Source: Adiantum capillus-veneris
Taxonomy: Eukaryota; Streptophyta; Polypodiopsida; Polypodiales; Pteridaceae
DNA: 64,000 nt
NCBI GenBank assembly: GCA_014529385.2
Contig: CM043957.1
Location: 68,566,503 to 68,630,502, forward strand
Direction of reading: 5' to 3'
Positions within the stretch are counted from its first letter, which is position 1; every line of letters begins with the position of its first letter. Made by a program: the position numbers and the translations under genes. Positions 1 through 10,670 of this stretch are shown here, piece by piece. The notes below the pieces were generated by a model. That model had not been told where the DNA came from. It did no database searches and saw only the letters and a list, made by a program, of their open reading frames with translations.

Positions 1-283
1 TGAACCTTAGGGGGGTTGTGCCAGGGTTATGTTGGGTTTTTTATTTACTTTGCTACACTACCCTCTATAGAGTAATGATTGATGTCTTGATCAAGTCTTT
101 TTCATTGTATACGCTCGCTCGGTTTCTTGTGCGCTCGGAAGTACTCGCTCGAGGATTGGGATTCCTCGTGTGCACGATAAGCGCAAAGGATTGGAACCCC
201 CAGCTTTAAACACGTTGTACTTTGACAAAGTAAAGGGGGATGATAACATCACCTAGTATGTACAAAATGATGCATGATTATTC

Positions 284-767
284 TTGCTTGGACTGAGTCA
301 CACAACAGAGACTTTTGTGTGGTTGTCGCACGCCTACCACAATCTTCAGAAGGGTATGGACAAGTGCCTATCTCAGGCCAAGCCTTGTCTGAGTGGGTGG
401 CTGGCACAGAACTATTGTCATGTTAAGCAGTTGGGAATATGGAAATCCCCCAAAGCAAATGTCTTTCAAAAAACTAGAAATTTTTTGGTACCTCTTTCCT
501 AAGTTAAATAAGTCTAACACTTTACTGCTGGATGATTCCCTCTATAAGATGTACTTCAATGATTCCAGTAACTTTTTCATTCTGCCATGGATAGAAAAGC
601 AAAATGAGAGGCCGTGGGAAAATTTCCTCAAGGAGGATGTTGCCTCATTTATAATACAGTGGGATGAGACTCCTGACAGAGCCAAAACTATTAGGGAATG
701 TCCATTTGATGCTAGGAAGGATGAACTTGCACAATTGGATTGGGCACTAGCACATGGAAAAGTATAG
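284..767 (+). pseudogene. Unrecognised exon-like coding fragment
   Basis: Two overlapping open frames (284-502 and about 420-767) read as one protein-like sequence if a single frame change near 498 is allowed. Composition is ordinary for protein: mixed charge, several Trp, no low complexity. The second half has a run of acidic and aromatic residues followed by a Lys-Asp-Glu-rich end and a stop at 765-767. I do not recognise a domain. It lies just upstream of the putative 5' LTR of gypsy element A, so it may be host sequence or an older element into which A inserted. No promoter or clear splice sites were found. The coding reading itself is uncertain. Confidence 0.25.
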
Positions 768-982
768 ACATAGCAGAAAATTCTTGCACTGAGACTGCCA
801 CCTCCAGCAACCAAGTAGAAGCGGCCACCTCAGCAAAAATGGCCAGAGCAATCTTCTAACTGACTGACTTTACTCCTTGAAAAAGCTAACTCCCTGTTAA
901 GATTACTGTTCTTGTTTCTAAACCTGAATGAATTTTGCAAGTCAACTATTTCCGCTGCTCTCAACTAGATTGGGTGTTAAGT

Positions 983-1235
983 GTTGGTTAAGTGGTCAAG
1001 TGGTTCAAAGTGTTGTCCAAGTGGACACAGGCTTAAAAGTGCTGGTCAGGTGGTCCAAAGTGGTCCAAAGAGTTGGTTAAGTGGTTCAGGTGGTTGTTAA
1101 GTGGTGGTCAAGTAGTACAAAGTGCTGTCCAAGTGGTTCATGGGGTTTGTCAAGTGGTTCAAAGTGCTGGTCAGGTGGTTCAAAGGGCTTTTGTCAAGTG
1201 GTATAAAGTGCTGGCCAAGTGGTTCGGGGGGGTGG
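983..1235 (+). repeat. Degenerate tandem repeat in the U3-like region
   Basis: About ten imperfect units of the type (G)TCAAGTGGTTCAAAGTGCTG follow one another with variable gaps, using only a few words (AAGTGG, CAAAGTG, TGGTCAGG). Short tandem repeats in U3 are common in LTR elements, where they can act as promoter elements. Here only the repeat structure is observed. Confidence 0.7.
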
Positions 1236-1436
1236 TGTTAGAAGCTGGACACACCCCACGACAAATAACTACTCGGAAGATTATTATTTTTTTAATTATT
1301 CATTCATTGAGAAAAACCTGATTTTTCACCTTGTAAATATTGGGACTTACAGAAGTTTCCAGATTGTATCCCCGTTTTGATAGTTAGATTGAGTAGATGG
1401 TTGATTTTGGAACTTTAGGGTTTGAGAATTGTAAGG

Positions 1437-1444
1437 TATATATA
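1437..1444 (+). promoter_or_regulatory. TATA box in putative LTR A
   Basis: TATATATA in GGTATATATACCACTT, about 650 bases before the LTR end. It is a plausible RNA polymerase II start signal for the genomic transcript of element A. No other TATA-like word in the LTR is as strong. Confidence 0.4.
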
Positions 1445-2096
1445 CCACTTTTTGACCTTAATGAAAAACCTTTTGTCATTTTGAAAACAAGTTTTGAAGT
1501 CTGTGAGTGAGCGTACTGTGTACGAGAGAGAGTGTGAGCTTCATCTTGACGCTACGTGTGCTCCGATGGTCAGAATTGAGTGCGGAGAAGTGCAGCGTGT
1601 TGCCCCCGACAAGAGCTACGTGCCGATACCTACATTGTGCGCGTGCGGTCCGGTTTTGCGAGCTCTTTCTACGAGCTTCATCTGGTGTTTGGGTGAGCAT
1701 ACGTTGTTCGATTTTGCATTGCAGCATATCCACGCGTTCACATTGAGTAGAACTACACATTAGGCACTTTAGATTTCGAAAAGGAAGACCTGCAGATTTT
1801 GGCCAGACATCCTACGTGATTTTGCACCGGGTGTTTTGGGTTGGGATGGGATTGTTTGATGGTTGTTCGGCTCTAGAAAGCGTTGTAGGAAGTTTCCTCT
1901 TATGTACTCTTGAAGGTTGTGACTTAGACAATTGGTAGAGAGCTCTGTAGGAATTAGTTAGGAGTCGATCAAGTGTAGGTTGACACCTTATGCTTGCTTC
2001 CACGCGCCTGCGGGTCGAGCTTTGCCCTTAGCTGACATTATATGTTAGGTGAGTTCTCGCTGTGCTGACGTCCGTTGGGGCGTATACGTCCAACAT

Positions 2097-2114
2097 TGGT
2101 GCCGCTGGCGGGGA
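2097..2114 (+). other. Primer-binding site of element A (tRNA-Asp-like)
   Basis: TGGTGCCGCTGGCGGGGA starts one base after the LTR terminus. It resembles the primer-binding site complementary to the 3' end of plant tRNA-Asp that many Tat/Athila-type gypsy elements use, with about three differences. The position and the CAACA-T-TGG junction are the main support. Confidence 0.55.
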
Positions 2115-2651
2115 CGATAACCTTAGGTAGGTGACCGAGACTAATCCTTGAGGATTGGTATTTTTGGCTTGCCAAGAGTCTCGTTTTACATTTAGATAGG
2201 ATCAGAGGGTGGAGGACTCTCTAGGTCTTAGAGGGAGTCTAGGAAGCGTGTGTCTGGCCTAGATCCTTCGACTTAGGTAGATTAGGTAGACCAAGATAGT
2301 TTTAGGTAGTAGTCAAGTTCATGAGTAGGAATTGGAGTGGTAGAAGCGGTGAGAGGAGAGCTTGAGAGTCCGAAGAGGCCAAAAAGCTACCAAAACACCA
2401 TTATCACCATTTCACACGATAAGTAGGAGTAGAGTAAGTAGGACATCATGATTCAGGATCTAGAGCATTTCATGCATGTATACTTGCTTGGTAAAGTCAT
2501 CACAAGTTTGTAAAAGACACAAAAAGATGCAAAAAGACGCAAAAGTGTGTTTGAAAGCTTAAGTGAAGTCCAAAGTTACTGTGAGTGTTTCTGATAGATA
2601 TACAGAGAACCAGGAGCATCTCTGTCAGAAAAAAAATTAATTTCAAGCCAA

Positions 2652-3520
2652 TAGACATCCTACACGTAGGATGTCTACAGGTTAATATGGTGGGAATTTT
2701 GGGATTTTGAGTTGACCAGTGTGTTCAGAAGGTGGGGTTTACCCTAATTTCAACTGGAAAGTGGAAATTTGACCATATCTTGACAGGATAAGGCTAGATA
2801 GACTAAAATTGCAAGACATCCTACCCAATTTGTACCAAAACATTATTTTGAGACCAAAACCATAAGATGGCTGCATGAACATGTTTTGAATGATATATTG
2901 AGTGACTGAGAGGGGTTTCACCTCATTTGGGTGAGAAAATTGGGTTCAAAGAGGACTTTAACACTTTTGACTGAAAAAGGCAAGAACATCTAAAATTGGG
3001 GATTTTTGAAATCCAAACCAAAATCTAAGCATACCACTGGGTTACTGACATCAAGGGGAAGCTGTGGGACAAGTCTGGGGTCAAACAGGCCAAATAGACA
3101 TCCTACGCGTAGGATGTCTTCTGTGTGATTTTGGACTCCAAACCAAATTTTGAGTATACCAAAGTGACCAGCAACTCAAGGGGAGCCTGTTCTTTGAGTT
3201 TGAAGCCATTCTGATGAAAAAGACATCCTACGCGTAAGATGTCTAAAGCAAGAAATTGGAGCCAGACTTTGACAGTGAGCATAGCAAGGTGCTGTATAGC
3301 CTAAGGCAAGCCTCCTAGTCAAGTTTGGTCCAAATTGGAGTTGATTAGACTGATCAAGATCAGGAGCAGGCTGTCAGAACAGATTTCTGACTCATTGATC
3401 AGCTTATAAGTGTCCAAATTAAAAAGTAAAAACAGCTGTAGATTCAACACATCAAGGGGAAACCATAGTACAAAAATCCAGGCAAAACAAAGCAGGAGAC
3501 ATCCTACGCGTAGGATGTCT
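2652..3520 (+). repeat. Leader array of four 24-bp palindromes (array 1)
   Basis: The half-site AGACATCCTACG followed by its own reverse complement occurs at 3096-3119 and 3497-3520 as a perfect palindrome. At 3221-3244 there is one mismatch, and at 2652-2677 one central mismatch with the symmetry extended to 26 bp. The centre is ACGCGT. Half-sites also occur at 1805 and near 2815. Spacing is irregular, about 440, 125 and 276 bases. The array lies between the primer-binding site and gag of element A. The rest of the leader has no long open frame. Confidence 0.95.
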
Positions 3521-3942
3521 ATTGGGGCCTACTGAAGAGAAAATTTGACTGGGCATAGACAGTGAGATTCCATTTGGCTTAAGGGTTCCAGAACTTCTTT
3601 CAAAAGTGTAATTGGACCTTGTTTGCCCATTTGACGGAGCAAAGACTGAATTCAGACTTTTTCGCATAAATTGACCAACATCCGAGTGAAGTACAGTTTC
3701 AAATCAGCAGACCTAATCCAGAACATCAACAGAGTATAAAATACAGTAGTGATTGAGGTTAACTCTCCAATTATACCAATCATTACTAAAATAGCCTCTA
3801 GCAGATAAATGCTTTGACTCAATTGCCGAAATTAAAACGCTTGTGTACATGTATATTCAGCAACAAAGCAAGAAGTTGTGCAGAAACTGACCCTTTGCCA
3901 GGTGAGTGGTTGGATTTGTGATAAATTGCATTGATAAGTTTG

Positions 3943-6270
3943 ATGAATTTAAGATCAGGAAGATACATTGTTAGAGACCAGAAGGTGGAAGGTGACCAAG
4001 GTAGCTTAGTGTCCACCGAAGAGAGTGTAACTCAGGCAAGGCTAGATCCGCTAGCACCAATTATTGAGGAAGGTAGTGATACTGACACTTCGTCAGACAA
4101 ATATTTCTTCATGATGGGTAGTCAACAGCAAGGAGGTTTCACCTATGATGGACCTATGCCAAGAGGAAGCACCTCCCAAAATCCTTTGAATGATTCCAAG
4201 CTCACTGTGATCTTCCTAGAAGGAACAAACTCGAGGGGAGCCCTAGTCTATTCTGACTATCGAGGACGCAAGTGCATTTGTATCGAAGAGAGGCCAGCTC
4301 AGAGATTGGAGATAATCCGAGTCTATGATGATGGAGATAGATTCCGAGATAAAAAGAGAAACCACTATCTGATAGTTAGTAACCCTGAAGATTACAACAG
4401 ATATGGAGATAACGTGGCGAAAGGGAAAATGGTTTCAGAAGCTCAAGAACCGCCACCAAACATTGATCGACCCGGAGCTATTTTTATGTATGATAATAAA
4501 ACAACCAGGGTTCCAACTTATAACGAGAACTTGGGAATCTACAAGCATGAGAGTGAGGGTATAGTCTCTTACTTTCGCAGCAAAGAACCATACGTAAACG
4601 AATTAAGCAAAGACAAGGTTCTTTACTTATTCTCTTATGAAACTGCTATGGGGAAGGGTATAGTTTTTGTTGATAGATATGGGCGAGAATACCAACGTAT
4701 TCTCCCAGAGGAGGTAGAAAGGGCAACAGGTCCAGAAGCATCAACATATCCCCTTGAAGAAGTGCCAAGAACCACCTACATCCCAAGCAAGTCAACGAAT
4801 CCTTTTTTAGATGAGTATGACGCTACCTCACATTCCACCTGACCTCAAGCATTCAACAACCAAGACCAACCGGCAAACCAGCCATCATTGCAGGCATGGC
4901 TTCGACAGAGTGCAACAATGGACCAAGACCGAAACCGAGATGGTTATCAAGCCGCACGAGGGCTAAGGGATTTTCAAGAACCACCACTCTATTCAAGGTA
5001 TCAAGGAGAAAGTAAGCCAAAGACTCAAGGGTCAACAGAGCTTGGAGGACCACCCATAGAACGAGTTCGAAGACATGAACCACCTCCAGCGAGAACCGTT
5101 AGAAATTATGGCTTAGGAGCACCACTGGGAGAGGAACCAACCTATTACAGAAGACCTGAGGAGGTATATCGATTAGGACGGGGAGATCCAACGATGAGGT
5201 TTGTAGACCATCGAAGAATTAGGCCTTCTCAAGTGCAAAAATGGGTAAACAAGAAATACACAGGAAGCAGAGACCCAAGAGATCATGTAGCAGCCTTTGC
5301 GCGTGTAATTAGAGCTGAAGAGGTGTTAGACTTCCCTACCCAATTTGCACGGTTTGGACTAACCCTAGAGGATGATGTTGCCACTTGGTTTGACTCTGTA
5401 GAGCGTAGAGACTTTGAGTCTATGGAGGAAGTGTTTGTCGAGTTTATCGAGGAATTCTCACAAAGGGGGATAGCTCATAATACTGTCTCATAGATCCATA
5501 AATTCAAATATAACGATGGAGAATTTGTACGAAAGGCAGCCCTAAGACTAAAAAGATATGTTAAGTTTTGCCCCGTGGAAGAACTGCCAACTCAGTCCAG
5601 ACGCATGCTGATATTCATCCAGGGACTAAGAAATGCGGATCTCCAGAAAGACTTACATATGAAGAGGAGCACGACGTTGAATGAGTTGACCAAGGAGGCT
5701 CTTTACCTGGTGGACAATTGTGCGGTCTACAAAGAGGGGGAGTTCAAGGACCTTGATGACGATTCATCTTCACAACAAAGTGGAAGCAAGTCTTCTAAGA
5801 CAACACCTAAAGGAGAAGTAGTTGTAAACCAGGAGCGGCTTGTAGATGAAGTGCTAAAAAAGATTAACTTGTGCGCCAAACCCCAGGCTAAACAGCCCAG
5901 GTGGTGTGCTATTGAACAAAAATGGACAAACCATGGGAGAGAGGAATGTTATTATAACAAAGGGTATGTGAGAGAGAGACCTTATGTTCCCCAAGATCCG
6001 GTAGCTTCTCCTCAAGTTCCACCAATGCCTAGATATCAAGCAGGCAACCTACTAGGACCTGTAGGTGTCGAAAGACCACAACCGGTGTTGGGGCAACAAC
6101 CACCCCTACCAGGATTACGACCAATTGGTATAAGATACACACCAACCGTAACTGAATCAGAGGATAAGGCTTTGGTGCCTATGCATGCATATTATGAAGA
6201 TCCCAATGGATATGCGGCAAATCCAATCTATTATCCACCGGAAGAGCCCTCGACACCAGAACCATGGAGC
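3943..6270 (+). pseudogene. Gag of gypsy element A (capsid part), broken
   Basis: One frame is open from the first ATG (3943, Met-Asn-Leu-Arg-Ser-Gly) to about 6270 except for a TGA at 4840-4842 and a TAG at 5491-5493. The first 300 residues are an N-terminal extension without a domain I recognise. The retrotransposon gag (capsid) domain lies at about 5224-5640, with the typical DPRDHVAAF...ATWFDS pattern and a helical tail. A Pro/Tyr-rich linker follows. Gag forms the virus-like particle that packages element RNA. The expected CCHC zinc knuckles do not follow on this strand: they lie reversed at 7155-7269. The stops mean this copy is dead. Confidence 0.8.
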
Positions 6271-7430
6271 ATGATAAGGTTACATTCTTTTCTTTTCTCA
6301 TGCTATTCATGTGGTTACTCATCCTATTAGCCTCGTTGGACTCACGGATTTGCTTCCACAGATCGTCTAGACCGTTACAGTCCTTACCCATTTCTGTCAA
6401 TGTTTTAGGCTGGAACCCGTCACTTGCCTCATCTATGGTATTTGGCACTATTTTAGGCTCTCCTCTGGACTCATAGACATTAGTGAGTCTTTCCTTTATT
6501 TCCACATGTTTCTCTAAAGTTGGTTGGATAGGGGTTGGAGCTGGTGCCTCATGCCAATTTGTAGGTTTACCCAGCGGGTCTTCCATCAATGATTGAGCTG
6601 TTTCGATCACATACCATTTGTTATAATAACATTCCTCTCTCCCATGGTTTGTCCATTTTTGTTCAATAGCGGGTCTTCCCTTTGCTCCTGGGTTTGGTTC
6701 TTTTTAAGTCTAGCTTCATAAGATTTTAGAAGCGCATCCAACTGCTCATTTACCTTGTCTGCCAGTACAGATCCTCCTGATCCTACACTTTTGGGCTCTG
6801 CTATTTCCTTGGGTGCTATGGTTGCCTTGGTGTGTGAGTTTAAGCTAGCTAGATCCTCTAACCTCTTTAATCTATCCTTTGTATGTTTTAACTCCTCGGA
6901 TAGAGCTGTTTGCTCTCGTTCCTTCCTGGCTTTCCTACGCGCCTTTCTAGCTTTCCAAGTGCTTCTCTGATTTCTCGTTTCTGAACTTTGGGCATCGTTT
7001 TTTGGTTCTTCAACTATGGGTTCGTTCGTCCTGCTTTGAGCTGGGGCTTGTGTTACCGCTTGGATGGGTATGATTGTTTCATTTTCCGATCCTCCACTGG
7101 AAGGTACTGTTTCTAGCATGTTCAAGGTGGTTTTTTCTCCTTTGCTCGGGTTTTTAGGGCAATCGGGAATCAAATGAGTAATTCCACATTCTGGGCAATA
7201 CGCATTGACTCTAATGATTTCATCATGAGGACAGTCTCGTAGCCAATGGTCTCCACCACACTTGTAGCAGGGTCCCTTGGGTTGTTGAGGTGCTCCTTGA
7301 GCTCCTCTTTGTTGTCTATAAACAACAATGTTCGTTCATCTAAGCTATATCTTCCTTCTCCTGCAGCCTGTGCAGCAGTTGGTGGTCCTGTATTTCCCAC
7401 CTCATATTGAAGAATTTGAGGCAAGGTCAC
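6270..7430 (-). pseudogene. Inverted gag nucleocapsid segment inside element A
   Basis: Minus-strand frames (7430-7170, 7173-6607, 6610-about 6290) carry two zinc knuckles at about 7269-7155, CYKCGGDHWLRDC and CPECGITHLIPDC. Each has the spacing C-X2-C-X3-H-X4-C, one residue shorter than the classic knuckle. A Lys/Arg/Glu-rich, probably coiled stretch follows. Around 6606-6670 is the reverse complement of gag sequence at 5909-5970, including the residues KWTNHGREECYYNK. So a gag C-terminal piece is flipped relative to the gag and pol on either side, with part of it duplicated. It is either an internal inversion or a nested fragment of a sister element. Breakpoints are approximate. Confidence 0.7.
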
Positions 7431-8869
7431 AAATGAACTTTGAGATACAGTCGCAAGGGGGAGACCAAGGATCAGTTAGTTCGGGGCATAGCCAACCAGA
7501 CTCGCTGAAAACTTTACCCTCTTACCTAGGAGAGTACGAAGCCAAGTTGGAGGTGAGCAATCCCATCTCAAAGACTTTCTTCTAACAAGGTGATGGATTC
7601 GCAAGGATTGATTGAGTTGTTGTCCACTCCGGTGGCCTGCACAATCACATTAGCAGAACTCCTAAGGTTACGGCCAAACATGTGGACCACAATAGGTAAA
7701 TGCCTAGAAAAATTTGGAGTGAAAGACCCCACCTTGAAGCTACAGGAAGGGATCAGAGAGTTGGACAGGCCTCAACTAAACACTAGGCCAGTACCATTGA
7801 ACAAGGTTGGAGAGTATTGCGAGGGAGAAGATGGAAACACCACGCTACTAGTAGAATTATAAGGAGTAGTTTACAAGGCTATTCTTGACAGTGGAGCAGG
7901 AGTTGCTATCGCCACTAAGGAAATCTGGGAAAAATGGGAAAACCAGCTTTGAGGGCTACCAGAATGAAATTGCAATCGGCAGATGGGTTCATGGAGAAGC
8001 CTCTAGGACTTTTAGAAAAAGTGATTGTCACTTCGTGCGAAATTGAGTATGAGCATACATTTGCAATAGTCGATTTCGACAAAAAGAACAATTATGAGAT
8101 CATCTTGGGACGACCATTCATGCGACAATTGAAGATGGTCCAAGATTGAGGTTACGACCATATCTACCTCAGACATGGTGAGACAACAACTAAAATACAC
8201 CTGAAAGACCATAGTTACAAAGATGTGAACCAAACACCTGTGGAAGAGTTTGATTCAGCAACAGTAGCAGGATCAGAACTCCCGGCATGGTTAGGGCAAC
8301 AAAAAGAGCTATGGATGTGCGGAGCTTCACATTGTGGAAGATTAAGAAGAGAGGAATGCATCATAGAAAGAGAGATAGTAGACAAGGAGTATATCCCGGA
8401 ACCTTTCCCTGAAGATGCCTTGGAACCTCTAGAATGGGAACACATACTAGCAACATTGGATGTCTGTACCATTACAGATAGTCCAACAACAAAATTTTGC
8501 GATAAGGATGGCTATGATGTGCTACCCTATTACATGGTAAACATTATACCAGGAGAAGATGAGATGGTAGAACCACCAGAACAAGAAGAGTTTTATAACT
8601 CCTCTGAACATCTGGAAGTAAATGATGATGTAGATAATGAGTGTTCAGACACCTCAAGTGAGCGTGGAAGGGAAACCGAGAATGTCAAGTTTTATGATTT
8701 TGCTAATCAACACCCTAGACGCCAGGAATGCTATAGGAGGAGACGAGCGGGAAACAAAGCAAGAGAGAACCTAATGCCCAGGATAAAAGGTAAAACTCAC
8801 TATTCAATGCTTGTAAAAGCAGAGGATTGTGTGAAAGATCAAATATCAGGAAGATTCTCAAAAGATTGA
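7431..8869 (+). pseudogene. Protease region of element A
   Basis: Pol resumes on the + strand. An open stretch to 7585 and one from 7590 lead into a retropepsin: the active-site triad reads LDSGAG near 7885 and the flap-side ILGRPF near 8104. TAA at 7860-7862 and TGA at 8147-8149 interrupt it, and one base appears missing near 7938, where a run of four G is probably three. After the protease a 210-codon acidic linker (8225-8869) contains no known domain. The protease cleaves Gag-Pol during particle maturation. The catalytic Asp is still present, but the frame is not continuous. Confidence 0.75.
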
Positions 8870-9228
8870 AAAGAAAGAACGCGAGAGGAAATAAAACAGG
8901 TATGAAAAGCTAAAACAGAAACAAAATCACAAAAATATCAAAAATAAAAAAAAGAAACAACAGAAGACCAAGAGTGGACCAAACTGGAGCGTAAACAGAA
9001 ATACCAAAAATTGAAACGGTCTTTAAGAGAGATATGGACTACTGAAGAAGATAGTGATGGTAAACTCGAGTCAGAAAAGGAAAACATGAATGTACCGTCA
9101 CACTATCGGAAATTTACTATCCAGGACAAGAAAAATCATCATGACACCACCATTCAGGGAAAGAACCAACCAAGAATCTTACGATGGGCCAGAAAATGCA
9201 AAAAGGATAAACCTCGTAGAACCAGGTG
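8870..9228 (+). other. Decayed linker between protease and reverse transcriptase
   Basis: This A-rich stretch carries short overlapping frames (9011-9229 and 9090-9293) coding for Lys/Arg-rich residues. No domain is visible. It probably represents the hydrophilic connector before reverse transcriptase, with at least one frame change around 9200. Confidence 0.4.
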
Positions 9229-10670
9229 AAAAGCCTCAGTCGATCTATATAGCCAACGATTTAGAGCCTGAAGAAGAAGAACGGCTAACATAACTTCTCA
9301 AGAAGTATAAAGATGTGTTTGCATGGTCGTATAAAGACCTCAAGGGAGTTGATCCATCGATATGCCAACATACAATTCCTTTGAAATCGGATGCAAAACC
9401 TAGCAAACAACGTCCTTATACATATAATGACACATTTGCTAAATGAATCAAAGAGGAGATTGATAAGCTGATGGAAGTTGAATTCATTTATGAAAGCGAA
9501 CATACAGATTGGGTGTCACCCATTGTGGTAGTTCCCAAAAAGAATGGAAAACTGCGAGTGTGTGTGAAACTCAAAAAGGCAAATGCAGCCACCATAAGGG
9601 ATATTTATCCCTTGCCAAGCACATAACATGTACTTGAGTGAGTGGCCGGGAAACAAGCTTATTCCTTTCTGGATGGGTTTTCAGGATACAACCAACTAGC
9701 AATAGCAAGGGAGGATCAACACAAAACAGCATTTGCCACAGAATGGGGGATTTATGCGTATCGAGTTATGCCATTTGGCTTAACTAATGCCCCAGCCACT
9801 TTCCAAAGGTTAATGACTCACGCATTCAAGGAATACCTAAGAATATTCTTAGAAATTTACATGGATAATCTTTGTGTACACTCTCTTCTACGAGAGGAAG
9901 ATATCGACCATTTGCAAAATGTCTTTGAAAAATGCAGGACATATCGAATCTTTCTTAACCCGGAAAAGTGTGTATTCATGGTTAAGCAAGGCCGCATCTT
10001 AGGACACATTGTCTCAAGAAATGGCATAACAACTGAGCTAGACAAAGTCAAAGTCATTGTCGACCTACCCAGGCCTACTAATGCGAAACAAGTGCAATCC
10101 TTCATGGGACACTGCGGATATTATCGAAGATTCATATACATGTATGGGGTTATCGCACAACCTCTGTATCATTTGCTAGTCAATTTTGATTCGACCGAGG
10201 AGTGTGAAACTTCATTCCAAAAGATGAAGGAAAACCTTATATCAGCACCTGTACTGAAAGCACCAGATTGGGAAAATATATTCCATGTTCACATTGATGC
10301 TTCGGCATATGCCATTGGAAGTATTCTAGCCCAACTTGGAGACAGAACAATGGATTTTCCGGTTTGCTATGCGAGCCGACAACTAAACAGTGCGGAAAAG
10401 AACCACACAACCACCGAGCGGGAAGGGTTAGGAATGATTTATGTTGTAAAGAAATTTCGGCATTATTTGCTTGCAAACAAATTTTTGTTCTTCACAGATC
10501 ATCAAGCTCTTTTGTATTTGGTAAATAAACCTTGCAATACAGGGAGAATAGTACACTGGTTTATTATATTGCTAGAATTTGACTTCACAGTGGTGGTCAA
10601 GAAGGGTAAAACACATCTACGAGCAGATCATCTTTCAAGGATACACAACGGGGAAGCTCCTGAAGAAGTA
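9229..10670 (+). pseudogene. Reverse transcriptase and RNase H of element A
   Basis: A single frame runs through the palm and fingers (SPIVVVPKKNG, the FLDGFSGYNQ block, RVMPFGLTNAPATFQR) to the RNase H domain (HIDASAYAIGS, then TTTEREGL, then FFTDHQALL: the D, E and D of the active site). It is cut by TAA 9291, TGA 9444, TAA 9624 and TGA 9639. The polymerase active site reads Tyr-Met-Asp-Asn: the last residue, normally Asp, is Asn (AAT at 9867-9869), which alone would abolish activity. Only one RNase H is present, unlike element D. The order protease, RT, RNase H, integrase identifies Ty3/gypsy. Confidence 0.9.

Larger units (their letters stand above)
975..2095 (+). repeat. Putative 5' LTR of gypsy element A
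   Basis: The right end is well placed: the sequence ends in CAACA directly before a primer-binding-site-like stretch at 2097. The left end is a guess, at a TGTT that mirrors the terminal AACA. A TATATATA box at 1437-1444 lies in the middle, as expected for a U3-R boundary. The first 260 bases are made of degenerate AAGTGGTTCAAAGTGCTGG units. I found no matching 3' LTR downstream, so the boundaries rest on one copy only. Confidence 0.45.

Noticed and set aside
1476-1763. Overlapping open frames on both strands in the LTR
   Set aside because: Three overlapping frames in one GC-balanced stretch inside the putative R-U5 region, no domain, no consistent start.
2652-3520. CRISPR-like array: identical palindromic repeats with spacers
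   Set aside because: Spacers vary from about 100 to 420 bases, the context is a plant retroelement leader, and no cas-like genes are near.
6179-6610. Genuine antisense gene within gypsy gag
   Set aside because: The minus-strand frames carry gag zinc knuckles and a piece identical to plus-strand gag, so an inverted or nested gag segment explains them.
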